From Methyloversatilis sp. (GTDB taxonomy: Bacteria; Pseudomonadota; Gammaproteobacteria; Burkholderiales; Rhodocyclaceae): a stretch of DNA of 64,000 bases. The stretch is from positions 1 to 64,000 of the forward strand of contig NZ_JAUYNV010000032.1 in assembly GCF_030698125.1 (NCBI RefSeq). The letters run 5' to 3'. The position numbers were made by a program, and so were the translations under genes. The notes beneath the pieces are model-generated. The model saw nothing but the letters and a program-made list of their open reading frames with translations, had not been told where the DNA came from and ran no database searches. Positions 46,504-55,022 of the stretch are shown here, in pieces (positions within the stretch are counted from its first letter, which is position 1; each line of letters begins with the position of its first letter).

Positions 46504-48093
46504 TCAGTTCAGCGCCTGTTCCAGGTGCTTCACCAGTGCGCGCAGTTCGCTCGACGTCCCATGCAGTCTGCTCGCGGCGTCGCCGACCGACTGCACGCTG
46601 GCAGTGGTCTGTTCGACCGAACCCGAAATGCGCTCCATGCTGGATGCCACCTCGTGTGACGCGAGCGATTGCTGGCGCAGCATCTGGGTGATTTCTTCCG
46701 AGTAGGTGGCTGCTTCGCGGCTGGCGTCCCAGATGGCCTGCAGGCCGGTGCTGCTGGCTTCGATGTCGCCGGTCGAACGGGCGACCTCACCGGCCGTGGC
46801 ACTCATGGTATCGACGGCCGAACCGGCGAGCTGGATGATGTCGGTCACGGCGAGCGCAATGTCCTTCGTGCTGGTGCGCGTGCGTTCGGCCAGTTTGCGC
46901 ACCTCGTCGGCAACCACCGCAAAGCCGCGGCCCTGTTCGCCGGCGCGTGCCGCCTCGATCGCGGCATTGAGCGCCAGCAGATTGGTCTGCTCGGCAATGT
47001 CGTTGATCACCTGCGACACGGCGCTGATCTTCTCGACCGATGCATTCACTTCCGAAATGCGCGTCTGCGACTGGGTCACCACGCCGACGACGCGATGGCT
47101 GCTGGCAATGCCCGCTTCCATCGTCTGCATGGCGTCGTGAGCGCTGGTTTCGGTCCGCCGCACGGCTTCGAGGCTGCGGTCGGTATTGCTCGACACTTCG
47201 TTGATCGACACGCTCATTTCTTCCATTGCAGCGGCAACCTGCATGACGTTTTCTCCCTGGGCACCTGCCGAGGTGATGAGCGCACGCATCGCATTGTCGA
47301 GTTCCTTTGACCGTTCATCGACCTCGCGCGCGCTGACCAGCACGTCGGCGAAGATGGCCCGCAGATGGATGCGCATCACTTCCATGCCGACGAACAGCTC
47401 GCGCAGCGGTCCTTTCGGTGCATCGATCCGGGTTGCCAGCTTGCCTTCGTCGAGTGCAACGATGGTCGCCTGCAGGGTGTTCAGCCGTGACACGACGCCA
47501 CGGCTCAGATACCAGGCGCCGCCCAGTGCGATCAGTGCGGCCAGACCCGCCATCAGCAAGCCCCACAGGCCGCCCAGTGCCGCGCCGCCGATGGCCAGCA
47601 GACTGCTGACGCCGGCGCTCAGCCAGATTCGGGCAGCGAGCCCGAACTTTTCCTTGTGACGGGGGGGGTTCGGGAATTTCACGCTCTTGTCTCGCACCGC
47701 GCGGTACAGCGACTCTGCGCTGGCCACGTCTTCGCGCTTCGGAATGTTGCGCACCGACTGGTAGCCGACGGTACGGCCATCGAGTGTCGTCGGCGTGACG
47801 AAGGCTTCGACCCAGTAATGGTCGCCATTTTTGGCGCGGTTCTTCACCAGTCCACGCCACGGCTGGCCGGCCTTGATCGTGGTCCACAGGTCTTCGAACG
47901 CTTCCGGAGGCATGTCCGGATGACGCACCACATTGTGGCTCTCGCCGATCAGCTCGTCACGGTTGAAGCCGCTGATGGCGACAAACGATTCGTTGACGTA
48001 GGTGATCCGGCCCTGCAGATCCGTCTTGGTGACGATCGGTTTTCCGGGTTCGAGGAAAACTTCTTTCTGGGTGACCGGCATGTTCGTTTTCAC
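46504..48093 (-). CDS. Aer-like PAS chemoreceptor
   Basis: A 529-residue methyl-accepting protein. The N-terminal PAS domain (about 15-125) has [20 protein letters not shown] and [13 protein letters not shown], as in the FAD-binding redox sensor Aer. Two hydrophobic segments lie together at about 150-195, so the protein is anchored with no periplasmic sensor. The MCP signalling domain has the hairpin tip [20 protein letters not shown] (about 363). It probably guides taxis by redox or energy state. The GTG start at 48093 has AGGAG seven bases upstream; an in-frame ATG (MPVTQKEV) is four codons later. Confidence 0.9.
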   Translation of the reverse strand: MKTNMPVTQKEVFLEPGKPIVTKTDLQGRITYVNESFVAISGFNRDELIGESHNVVRHPDMPPEAFEDLWTTIKAGQPWRGLVKNRAKNGDHYWVEAFVTPTTLDGRTVGYQSVRNIPKREDVASAESLYRAVRDKSVKFPNPPRHKEKFGLAARIWLSAGVSSLLAIGGAALGGLWGLLMAGLAALIALGGAWYLSRGVVSRLNTLQATIVALDEGKLATRIDAPKGPLRELFVGMEVMRIHLRAIFADVLVSAREVDERSKELDNAMRALITSAGAQGENVMQVAAAMEEMSVSINEVSSNTDRSLEAVRRTETSAHDAMQTMEAGIASSHRVVGVVTQSQTRISEVNASVEKISAVSQVINDIAEQTNLLALNAAIEAARAGEQGRGFAVVADEVRKLAERTRTSTKDIALAVTDIIQLAGSAVDTMSATAGEVARSTGDIEASSTGLQAIWDASREAATYSEEITQMLRQQSLASHEVASSMERISGSVEQTTASVQSVGDAASRLHGTSSELRALVKHLEQALN

Positions 48094-48250
48094 AACTTCT
48101 CTCCTGATGTATCAAATATGACTGCACAGGGCCGCTGAGCGGAGGTGCCGGGAAGGCTCGCCGCATTGCGCAATGCAAGTGTGTGACTTACGGCGCCCAC
48201 GAAGCAACCTTCAGGAAATTAACCTGAATCGGCTGGAGACTTGCTTTGGG

Positions 48251-50122
48251 TCAGATTTCTGCGAAAAAGCGCCGCGGATCGATTGCGGATGCGAGCTCGT
48301 TCTCGACAGGTATCGGGTCGCCGCACAGTTGTGCCGCGAGGACCTCGGCAGCCAGCGGCGACCACACGAGCCCGCGCGAACCCAGCCCGGTGAAGGCGTA
48401 CAGACCGGGCTGGCCGGGCAGTTCGCCGATCAGCGGCATGCGGTCGGGTGTCGCGGTGCGGAATGCGACCCGACCAGCGAGCTTGCGCACGTCGGGCATC
48501 AGCACCGTGTCCGGCAGCAGCCGCTCAAGCCGGGCCAGATTGCCGGCATGGCTGTCGCTGCGCACGCTGCAGTCTTCGTCGCCGACGTCGAAGCTGGCGC
48601 CCAGATTCAGGTCGCCGTCCGGTGTCGGGCAAAGATAACCGTCGCAGCATAGCGTGACGTGCAACTGCGGCAGCAGCGCACGCGGCAGGCGGGTGACCTG
48701 GCCGCGGATGCGGATCAGCGGCAGCGCCAGCGGCGACAGCGCAGCCGCGTCCGATGCATTGGCCAGCACGACGGCGTCGGCGCTGACCAGCGAGCGATCG
48801 CCGGCGCTCACCTGCCAGGCGGCGCCGTCATGTGCAAGACCGATGACTTCGCTGGAAAACAGCCGGGTCACGGCGTCGCCGGCCCGCTCGAGATTGGCTT
48901 CGCACAGGCTGGGTGGATTGACCCAGGCGCCGCGCGGAAACCACCAGCCGCCGCGCGGCACGGTGTAGCCGACGCGCCGCGTCATTTCCCAGTCGGACAG
49001 ATGGCGGACCAGCGCATCGGGCAAGGCGTGCGACGCCCAAAGCGCGTGCTGCATCTGTTCCTGTTCGGCGTCCTGCGCGATCTGCATGACGCCGGTCGGG
49101 CCCCATTTCAGCGGCCGTCCTTCGCCGTCGAGGCGCCGCAGATGGCTGGATGCATGCAGGAAGGCGGCACGCGAAAAGCGCGCGGCGAAGCTGTCGTCGC
49201 GCGCCACCATCGGGCGCAGCACGCCGGCCGGATTGCCCGATGCCTCCTGCGCCGGTGCGGCGTGGCGCTCGATCAGTACCACTTCGATGCCGCGTGCCGC
49301 CAGCCGCTCGGCCAGCGCGCAGCCGGCCAGCCCGGCACCGATCACCGCCACGCGCCGGGGCGTGCCGGCTTGCGGTCGGTGGCGTAGCGCGGCCGCCTGC
49401 GCCTGGGAATGCAGCGCGCCGGTCAGCATGTCACGCTTGGGTTTCAGTCCGAGCCGCTTTTCGGTGACGAAACTGTGGTCGGACAGGGCCCGGCGCAGCG
49501 CCGCCGATACCGTCCAGGTCGCCAGCGTCACGTCGTCCGCGCTCAGGCGCTTCAGGTGCCGGCAGATGCGCTCGGACCACATGTCCGGATTGCGCGTTGG
49601 CGAAAAGCCATCGAGATACAGCGCATTGGCACGCAGCGTGAGTTGCGGCAGCAGCGCGTCGGCGTCGCCGAAGGCCAGCGTCAGCACGACGCGGCCGCCG
49701 TCGAATTCGATGCGATGAACGCCCGCCACCGGCAGCGGCCAGCGTTCGACCAGCCGCTGCGCCATGTCGCTCATGTCCTGCGGCAGCGCGCGCTGGTAGT
49801 AGGTTGCGAGGTCGTACTGGGCGACCGGATGCTTTTCGACCGACACGAAGTGCAGCCGGTCGCAGCGTGCCGGGTCGTCGCGCCAGGCGCGCCAGGTGGC
49901 GAGGAAGTTCAGGCCGAGGCCGAATCCGGTCTCCAGCACGACGAAGCGTTCGCGTCCGGCCCAACGCCCGGGCAGGCCATTGCCGCCGAGAAATACGAAC
50001 TGGGCCTGGGCGAGCGGCCCTTCGCAGGAGTGATAGCGGTCGTCGAACAGCGACGAACGCGGCGTGCCTTCATCATCGAAGGTCAGCGTGGCGGGCTGCA
50101 GGGGTTGAAGCGGGCGCGACAT
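48251..50122 (-). CDS. mnmC: Bifunctional tRNA mnm5s2U biosynthesis protein MnmC
   Basis: A 623-residue enzyme that finishes the mnm5s2U modification at the wobble base of tRNAs for Lys, Glu and Gln. The N-terminal MnmD methyltransferase (about 1-235) has the SAM site VLETGFGLGLNFL (about 58-70) and YLDGFSPTRNPDMW. The C-terminal FAD oxidoreductase (about 255-623) has VAVIGAGLAGCALAERLAA and ends with GSRGLVWSPLAAEVLA. Length matches the fused enzyme. It was probably just downstream of lysS before the island at 50270-55043 inserted. Confidence 0.95.
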   Translation of the reverse strand: MSRPLQPLQPATLTFDDEGTPRSSLFDDRYHSCEGPLAQAQFVFLGGNGLPGRWAGRERFVVLETGFGLGLNFLATWRAWRDDPARCDRLHFVSVEKHPVAQYDLATYYQRALPQDMSDMAQRLVERWPLPVAGVHRIEFDGGRVVLTLAFGDADALLPQLTLRANALYLDGFSPTRNPDMWSERICRHLKRLSADDVTLATWTVSAALRRALSDHSFVTEKRLGLKPKRDMLTGALHSQAQAAALRHRPQAGTPRRVAVIGAGLAGCALAERLAARGIEVVLIERHAAPAQEASGNPAGVLRPMVARDDSFAARFSRAAFLHASSHLRRLDGEGRPLKWGPTGVMQIAQDAEQEQMQHALWASHALPDALVRHLSDWEMTRRVGYTVPRGGWWFPRGAWVNPPSLCEANLERAGDAVTRLFSSEVIGLAHDGAAWQVSAGDRSLVSADAVVLANASDAAALSPLALPLIRIRGQVTRLPRALLPQLHVTLCCDGYLCPTPDGDLNLGASFDVGDEDCSVRSDSHAGNLARLERLLPDTVLMPDVRKLAGRVAFRTATPDRMPLIGELPGQPGLYAFTGLGSRGLVWSPLAAEVLAAQLCGDPIPVENELASAIDPRRFFAEI

Positions 50123-50259
50123 TCAGGATCAATTTTCCGGGCAGACACACCGCAAGCGTGATGAAGGCGGGGCGCCGGCGTTCCTGTTGCGGCCGGAGCG
50201 ACTTGCGGGAGCGATTCCCGGGGCCGCTCCCGCCTCCACGGCTCCCGAAGCAGATACGG

Positions 50260-50280
50260 CTACTCGCGGCGCATCTGAGG
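50260..50280 (-). other. Displaced 3' end of lysS (attachment site copy)
   Basis: On the minus strand 50280-50260 reads CCT CAG ATG CGC CGC GAG TAG, encoding PQMRRE-stop. The present lysS ends with the same peptide, encoded as CCT CAG ATG CGA AGG GAA TGA (55043-55023). The two share an identical 11-bp core, CCTCAGATGCG (50270-50280 and 55033-55043), then differ in synonymous codons. This is what integration into a gene's 3' end leaves behind: the original tail displaced, and a replacement tail supplied by the incoming element. Confidence 0.85.
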
Positions 50281-50335
50281 CGGAGTGAAAGATTATATAA
50301 AACTTTGTTTTTAAGTTTTTTCTTCTCATTCCTCT

Positions 50336-50656
50336 CTATTTTGTACCCCCACTTGTACCCCCTGTTTTCTTTCGCGCTCGAGCCTTCTCTCTGCTTGCTT
50401 GAAGGTTTGCGAGAAAGCGCTCCTTGTCGGGCACAGATCTACGGATTACCTCGTGTGGTTCGCTCTCCTTGAGCTTGCCACCAGAGAGTACGAATGCTGC
50501 GTGGTCGCGCACAACCAACGGACGTCCGTTTGGCTTCGCCTGCACAACCATACCAAGAGAGCGAAGGTATCTGATTTGCGCCGCAGGTTGTTTCAGCGGC
50601 CGGCAAATATCGGCGATCTCGTCGGACGTCAGGAAAAGAGATTTCTCACCGGTCAC
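50336..50656 (-). CDS. DUF4224 protein
   Basis: About 106 residues from a GTG at 50656 (the frame is open to 50755 with a TTG). The core LFLTSDEIADICRPLKQPAAQIRYLRSLGM and the following NGRPLVVRD match DUF4224, a small domain found next to phage integrase genes and thought to work as an excisionase or regulator. The C-terminus is basic (KARARKKTGGTSGG). It is the leftmost gene of the lysS island. No cognate integrase follows it, so it may be orphaned. Confidence 0.7.
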   Translation of the reverse strand: MTGEKSLFLTSDEIADICRPLKQPAAQIRYLRSLGMVVQAKPNGRPLVVRDHAAFVLSGGKLKESEPHEVIRRSVPDKERFLANLQASREKARARKKTGGTSGGTK

Positions 50657-50802
50657 TATCTCGTGGCGCCATCCAGTGTGAAGCGGACTCTCATTGGTGG
50701 TTCTTCTGCCGTGGATTGCGGGACGTACCGATGGGACTCTCCAGCAACGCCTCAATTTTCTTTACCGCAGACTGAGAATTGTCCGTTTGGTGAGTAAGAA
50801 AA

Positions 50803-50822
50803 AGGCTCGCCGTGGCGAGCCT
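50803..50822 (-). terminator. Intrinsic terminator of the toxin-antitoxin operon
   Basis: AGGCTCGCC and its complement with a 2-base centre. On the minus strand it runs into TTTTT, 20 bases after the antitoxin stop. Confidence 0.8.
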
Positions 50823-50842
50823 CTGATGTCTCCGAAGAGGGT

Positions 50843-51244
50843 TTAAGCGGCTTTCTTCTTCGCCGCAGGCTTGGGGGCTGGCTTGCATTCAGTGGCCTTC
50901 GTCGCCGCCCCTGCAGCCGAGGCTTGCTCAAGTTCCAGTTCGTGCCGCGCGCGCTCGGCGACCAGTTCATTCACAATGCGCTTCAGTTCGCACGAAGCGA
51001 AACGATGCAGTGCTTGGCGCATGAGCGGCTGATAGCCCATGTTGTGCAGCGATGCGATGTTCTTGAAGTCCTGAATCAGCGATTTCTCCAGCCGGATCGA
51101 GATCGGTTGCAGGTCGCATGCTTCGTCGATGCGCGCTTCCAAATCGGGGTTCTGTTTGGCAACTGCTACATAGTCTTCATCCCGTCCGAGAGATCCTTCG
51201 TCCCAGGCTTCATCCGTTCCGGGGATGACGGGTAGGGTGCTCAT
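50843..51244 (-). CDS. Antitoxin-like protein (BrnA/CopG-like)
   Basis: A 133-residue protein. The core DLQPISIRLEKSLIQDFKNIASLHNMGYQPLMRQALHRF (quoted in part; about 45-85) resembles the ribbon-helix-helix of BrnA and CopG-type antitoxins, which bind DNA and neutralise the partner toxin. The C-terminal tail is Lys/Ala/Pro-rich (PKPAAKKKAA). It starts 26 bases after the toxin-like gene on the same strand, and a terminator follows. The assignment is by fold-like pattern and pairing. Confidence 0.7.
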   Translation of the reverse strand: MSTLPVIPGTDEAWDEGSLGRDEDYVAVAKQNPDLEARIDEACDLQPISIRLEKSLIQDFKNIASLHNMGYQPLMRQALHRFASCELKRIVNELVAERARHELELEQASAAGAATKATECKPAPKPAAKKKAA

Positions 51245-51270
51245 ATCAAGCCTCCGTTATATGTGGGTGA

Positions 51271-51552
51271 TCAAGCAAACTTTGCGTATATACGAATCTC
51301 ATCAGCATTCGGCACGTAGGCGCTCTTGATGACGATATCTGTGCCTGTGTCGATAAAACAGACCTTGAGCCTCTTGCCTTTATTGGTCTCGGCGATGAAC
51401 CAGAGCGTCGGCGGGTTGGTCGCGTGCTCTTCTCGCCTGTCCATGAGGTAGTTGCCTTCCCTGTTGGCAAATGCCTGCTTGATCTCTTCCTCCGTCACTG
51501 GGGGGTTTTTCTTCGAGATCTTCAGGCGAACGGCTGTCGAGATGATGAGCAT
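51271..51552 (-). CDS. Toxin-like protein (BrnT-related family)
   Basis: A 93-residue protein starting MLIISTAVRLKISKK; a GTG three codons upstream (51561) is also possible. The pattern VTEEEIKQAFANREG, DRREEHATNPPTLWFIAET and GKRLKVCF with a C-terminal YVPNADEIRIYAKFA recalls BrnT, a RelE-fold ribonuclease toxin. Some databases label such proteins ADP-ribosyl-(dinitrogen reductase) hydrolase, which I think is a propagated error given the small size. It precedes an antitoxin-like gene, as in toxin-first TA operons. Confidence 0.7.
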   Translation of the reverse strand: MLIISTAVRLKISKKNPPVTEEEIKQAFANREGNYLMDRREEHATNPPTLWFIAETNKGKRLKVCFIDTGTDIVIKSAYVPNADEIRIYAKFA

Positions 51553-51594
51553 GCGTATCACACGCGCTGTTCAGAACACTATTGTATATACGAT

Positions 51595-51611
51595 CGCACA
51601 ACTGTTGTGCG
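51595..51611. promoter_or_regulatory. Palindrome upstream of the toxin-antitoxin genes
   Basis: CGCACAAC-T-GTTGTGCG is a perfect 8+1+8 palindrome, 43 bases ahead of the toxin ATG, next to an AT-rich ATTGTATATAC stretch. Ribbon-helix-helix antitoxins bind such sites to repress their own operon. Confidence 0.6.
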
Positions 51612-51727
51612 CTGATGGAGCAACTATTTCACGGTGATTGTATGTACATCGTGTGGTCTTTAAAGTGTGACCAAGGTGCGAGACGTGAGTTCGCGCCCTT
51701 TGCTCCCCGCCGTCGCCATCGACGGCT

Positions 51728-51990
51728 CTAGTCCACGTCGCTAAGCCGGCTTCGTCCTCTCGCTGCAGTGGCCCGTTCTCGGGCGTCCAATTGCCGTTGA
51801 ACCTCCGCAGCAAGGTCTTTCCCGGACTGTCCAGGCTGCTGGGTGATGTAGATCGGGCCTGTGTTGGTAGTGAAGCTTGAGCCACTACCTGCGGCAAGGA
51901 TTGGCGCCGCAGCTGCTGAGCTGGGACTGTCGCCGATACCGAATCGCGCAGCCAATTGCTGGGCCGCACGAACCTTTTCGAGCACCCACC
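51728..51990 (-). pseudogene. C-terminal remnant of a phage tail tape-measure protein
   Basis: On the minus strand the last 85 or so codons before the TAG at 51728 encode VLEKVRAAQQLAARFGIGDS ... TNTGPIYITQQPGQSGKDLA ... ARGRSRLSDVD. An ITQ-PG-S-DLA-x-VQRQL pattern close to a basic RxRS-D-D ending is typical of tape-measure C-termini in phages and prophages. Upstream of about 51990 the frame passes into antisense of the IS66 transposase, so the rest is gone. It is evidence that the island once carried tail genes. Confidence 0.6.
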
Positions 51991-53524
51991 TTATTTTCGA
52001 ATTGAAGTACCGCTCAATGCCCGTCTGGCCGAGATCGAACACCTGAAGCTGCTCGTGGCCAAGCTGCGTCGCGCGCAGTTCGGCCGCCGCTCGGAACGCC
52101 TGGGCGCGCTGTCTGGCCAACTCGATCTGGCGCTGAACACGACAAAGGATGTCGGTTCGGAGGGCGCGAACGAAGCAGCAATGGCAGCAATGGCAGCAAC
52201 CGCCACGCTCGCCGACCTCATCCCGATCGACGCCGCCCCGCGACACCCGGGCCGCAATCGGCTGCCCGATCACCTGCCGCGCAGCCGCGAAGAACATCTG
52301 CCGGCGAACACGCACTGCGGCAGCGACTGCCCGCAGTGCGGTGGCGCTCTGAAGCGTCTCGGCGAGGACGTGTCCGAAGAACTCGAGTACATCCCGGCGC
52401 GCTTCCGCGTGGTGCGCCATGTGCGTCCGAAGTTTGCCTGCGGCCGATGCGAGACCATCGTGCAGGCGCCGGCCCCCAGCCGCGCGATCATGGGCGGCTT
52501 GCCCGGCCCCGGGCTGCTTGCCCACGTGCTCACCGCCAAGTACTGCGACCACCTGCCGCTGTATCGGCAAAGTGTCATCTACGCGCGCGAGGGCGTGCGG
52601 CTGGAGCGCTCGACCCTGGCCGACTGGGTAGCCAGCTCGGCGGATCTGCTTGACCCGCTGGTGCAGGCGCTGTCGCGCTACGTGAGAGCGGGCGAGAAGA
52701 TCCACGCCGACGACACACCGCTGCCGGTGCTCGCCCCGGGGCGCGGGCGCACGCGCACCGGGCGGCTGTGGGTGTATGTGCGCGATGATCGGCCGGCGGC
52801 CGACACGGCTGCGCCCGCCGTGTGGTTTGCCTACTCGCCCAACCGGCGCGGTGCGCATCCGCAACAGCACCTGCGCGACTTCAGCGGCATCGTGCAGGCG
52901 GACGCCTTCGCGGGCTTCGATGCGCTGTTTGCCGGTGGGCAGATGCAGGAAGCCGGTTGCTGGGCACATGTGCGACGCAAGTTCTTTGATCTCGTGCGCG
53001 CCCACGATTCACCCATCGCCAAAGAGGCGCTGGTGCGTATCGGCGCCCTGTATGCCGTCGAAGCTGCGGTGCGTGGTGCGCCGCCGCCGATCAGGTGCGA
53101 AGCGCGCCAGATGCGCGCTCGTCCGCTGCTCGATGAACTGCACACCTGGCTCGATACCCAGAGCCGGCGCGTGCCGCGCAAGTCCGGTCTCGGTGCGGCG
53201 ATCCGGTACGCGCTCAACCACTGGCGGGCGCTGGTGCGCTACGCTGGCGACGGGCGTATCGAAATCGACAACAATGCGGCCGAACGTGCGCTGCGCGCCG
53301 TTGCCGTGGGGCGCAAGAACTATCTGTTCGCCGGCTCCGACGCCGGAGGTGAGCGCGCGGCTGTGATCTATAGCCTGATCGGCTCGGCCAAACTGAACGG
53401 GCTGGACCCGCAGGCCTATCTGCGCGAGGTACTCGGGCGCATTGCGGATCACCCGATCAATCGCATCGAGGAATTGTTGCCATGGAACATTGCCCGAACG
53501 ACTGTCGTGCGCGAGGCCGACTGA
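51956..53524 (+). CDS. tnpC: IS66-family transposase, 5'-truncated
   Basis: An open frame of 522 codons. From about residue 22 (NARLAEIEHLKLLVAKLRRAQFGRRSERLG) it matches IS66 TnpC: zinc-finger region CPQCGGALKRLGEDVSEELE, catalytic DDE core with IHADDTPLPVLAPG and VQADAFAGFD, and the C-terminal EIDNNAAERALRAVAVGRKNYLFAGSD, which includes the catalytic Glu. The first 20 or so residues do not belong to the family and are read from the fused flank. IS66 elements need TnpA and TnpB, which are absent, so transposition is unlikely. Confidence 0.85.
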   Translation: MLGRTNLFEHPPYFRIEVPLNARLAEIEHLKLLVAKLRRAQFGRRSERLGALSGQLDLALNTTKDVGSEGANEAAMAAMAATATLADLIPIDAAPRHPGRNRLPDHLPRSREEHLPANTHCGSDCPQCGGALKRLGEDVSEELEYIPARFRVVRHVRPKFACGRCETIVQAPAPSRAIMGGLPGPGLLAHVLTAKYCDHLPLYRQSVIYAREGVRLERSTLADWVASSADLLDPLVQALSRYVRAGEKIHADDTPLPVLAPGRGRTRTGRLWVYVRDDRPAADTAAPAVWFAYSPNRRGAHPQQHLRDFSGIVQADAFAGFDALFAGGQMQEAGCWAHVRRKFFDLVRAHDSPIAKEALVRIGALYAVEAAVRGAPPPIRCEARQMRARPLLDELHTWLDTQSRRVPRKSGLGAAIRYALNHWRALVRYAGDGRIEIDNNAAERALRAVAVGRKNYLFAGSDAGGERAAVIYSLIGSAKLNGLDPQAYLREVLGRIADHPINRIEELLPWNIARTTVVREAD

Positions 53525-54143
53525 GATGAGCAAGGTGGTGCCACTCAAGAAGGTGCGAACGCCACCTCATCTGCTGCAACTGAAGGTCGAACTGGCCGGC
53601 ATCAAGCCGCTGATCTGGCGCAGGGTGGTGCTGCCGGAGACGATCACGCTGCCCAAGCTGCATCAGGTCATTCAGATCGTGATGGGTTGGCAGGACTACC
53701 ACTTGCACGAGTTCGAGATTGCCGGCGAACGCTACGGCATCCCCGACCCGGACTATGACTTTGGCGAGCCGGCCAAAAACGAACAGCGCGTGCGCCTGGC
53801 AGCCGCGCTCAGCACAGCCAGCTCGTTCCGCTATATCTATGACTTCGGCGACAACTGGGATCACCGCATCAAGGTCGAGCGCCGTTTGCCTCCCGACCCG
53901 GTGTTCGACATTGCACTGTGCGTAGCGGGCGCCAATGCGGCACCGCCCGAAGATGTCGGGGGCGCGCCTGGCTACGCCGCCTTCGTCGAGGCAATCACCC
54001 AGCCCTACCACCCGGACCATCAACAGATGCTCGAATGGTTCGGCGCCTCCTTCGATCCAACTGCCTTCGATCTCTCGGCAACCGATCTGCCGCTCACTCG
54101 AATCAAGCTCTGAACGTCAAGACGGGGGCGGTCGGACGCTTAC
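52000..54143 (+). mobile_element. Left-truncated IS66-type insertion sequence
   Basis: The right terminal inverted repeat is seen as GGTCGGACGCTTAC, ending at 54143; IS66 ends read GTAAGCGTC inward. The transposase gene and a passenger gene lie inside. The left end, tnpA and tnpB are missing: sequence changes at about 52000 into phage tape-measure coding. The right end cuts an integrase gene. An adjacent deletion running out of the IS would explain the left edge. Confidence 0.75.
53526..54113 (+). CDS. Plasmid pRiA4b ORF-3 family protein
   Basis: A 195-residue protein of the pRiA4b ORF-3 family: LLQLKVELAGIKPLIWRRVV at the N-terminus, QIVMGWQDYHLHEFEI, and FRYIYDFGDNWDHRIKVE (about 100-117). 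The family is common beside IS66-type transposases and on plasmids; the function is unknown. The ATG is one base after the IS66 transposase stop, and the gene ends 30 bases before the IS end, so it is part of this IS copy. Confidence 0.88.
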   Translation: MSKVVPLKKVRTPPHLLQLKVELAGIKPLIWRRVVLPETITLPKLHQVIQIVMGWQDYHLHEFEIAGERYGIPDPDYDFGEPAKNEQRVRLAAALSTASSFRYIYDFGDNWDHRIKVERRLPPDPVFDIALCVAGANAAPPEDVGGAPGYAAFVEAITQPYHPDHQQMLEWFGASFDPTAFDLSATDLPLTRIKL

Positions 54144-54853
54144 ATCACGGCGAAGAGGACGCGCGTCTGAGGCGTCAGGTCGATGGTCTTGAGTGCCGCG
54201 AGAAAGTCAGGAAGTTGATTCAGTGTCAATGCCACACGTGGCTGCGAAACTGCAGCTTGCAGAGCATCGGTCAGTTCCGCCGCAGGGTTGTACTTGGCCC
54301 GGCCGGTCTGGATGGCCAGGCGGAAGATGGCCTGAGTACGTTCGCGAAGGCGCTTTGCAGTGTCCAGCTTGCCAGTGCGCTCAACTTTGCGGAGCACCTC
54401 CAGCAGTGCCATGGGCTCGATATCGGCAACAGGTAGCGCCCCGAGATCTGGGAACAGGTAGATTTCGAGGGTCTTGAGGACGCTCTCGGCATGCCGCGGC
54501 GCCCAGCCGGATGCTTTTGTTCGGTGCCATTCCAAAGCGAGCGCCTTGAAACTTGATTCGGCGGCGAAACGCGCGGCCAGTCGATCGCTTCGGCGTTTTG
54601 TGGACGGATCGATGTGGTCGACTAAAAGCGTTCGCGCGGCGTCACGCTTTGTTCGCGCCTCCTTGAGAGACACCTCGGGGAAGACTCCAAGCGCCAATAG
54701 CTTCTCCTTACCTGCCCATCGGTACTTCATTCGCCAGTACTTCCCCCCAGCCGGAGTGATCAGCAGGAAAAGGCCATTCGAATCGAAGAGCTTCAGTTGC
54801 CTACCATCCGATCGAGGTTTTGAATTTGTGGCAACAAGGTTCGTCAGGGGCGT
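54140..54853 (-). pseudogene. Integrase interrupted by IS66
   Basis: A P4-type tyrosine integrase lacking its catalytic part. The N-terminal domain reads LTNLVATNSKPRSDGRQLKL, then FDSNGLFLLITPAGGKYWRM; the central domain continues to LTPQTRVLFAVM, where the IS66 end begins (54143). In relatives the next residues lead into the catalytic Arg motif, so the break is just before the active site. At the expected start the codon is ACG (54851-54853) before CCC CTG ACG, probably a decayed ATG. The gene is adjacent to the lysS att site and was probably the island's integrase. Confidence 0.85.
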
Positions 54854-54921
54854 GGGGCCAGTGTGTCTTCTATGACGTCTGATATACGCCCAAATATACC
54901 CCCGGTTGGGTGCGGTAGACC

Positions 54922-54947
54922 GTGGAATCCCGTGGAACTCGGTGGAA
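54922..54947. repeat. Three GTGGAA repeats at 10-bp spacing by the lysS att site
   Basis: GTGGAA at 54922, 54932 and 54942, and a fourth at 55016, between the integrase and lysS. The exact 10-bp phasing puts them on one face of the helix. Arm-type binding sites of tyrosine integrases look like this. Confidence 0.5.
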
Positions 54948-54954
54948 AATGAAA

Positions 54955-54983
54955 AACCCGCTAATCCTTTGGGAAAGCGGGTT
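54955..54983 (-). terminator. Intrinsic terminator downstream of lysS
   Basis: AACCCGCT and AGCGGGTT arms with a 13-base loop; on the minus strand it ends TTTTTC, 40 bases after the lysS stop. It lies inside the island, so the element brings its own terminator for lysS. Confidence 0.75.
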
Positions 54984-55022
54984 TGGCGTCGTTTTGTGGC
55001 ACTTAAGGGAATTCCGTGGAAG

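Noticed and set aside
50129-50329. 66-codon minus-strand ORF after the DUF4224 gene
   Set aside because: It crosses the island boundary at 50280 into chromosomal sequence, so it cannot be an old gene; probably a chance frame.
51571-51969. 132-codon minus-strand ORF over the tape-measure remnant
   Set aside because: Different frame from the tape-measure-like peptide, with no domain features and running into the TA palindrome.
54922-55021. GTGGAA repeats as a CRISPR-like array
   Set aside because: Units are 6 bp at 10-bp steps, too short for repeats and spacers; no cas genes in the window.
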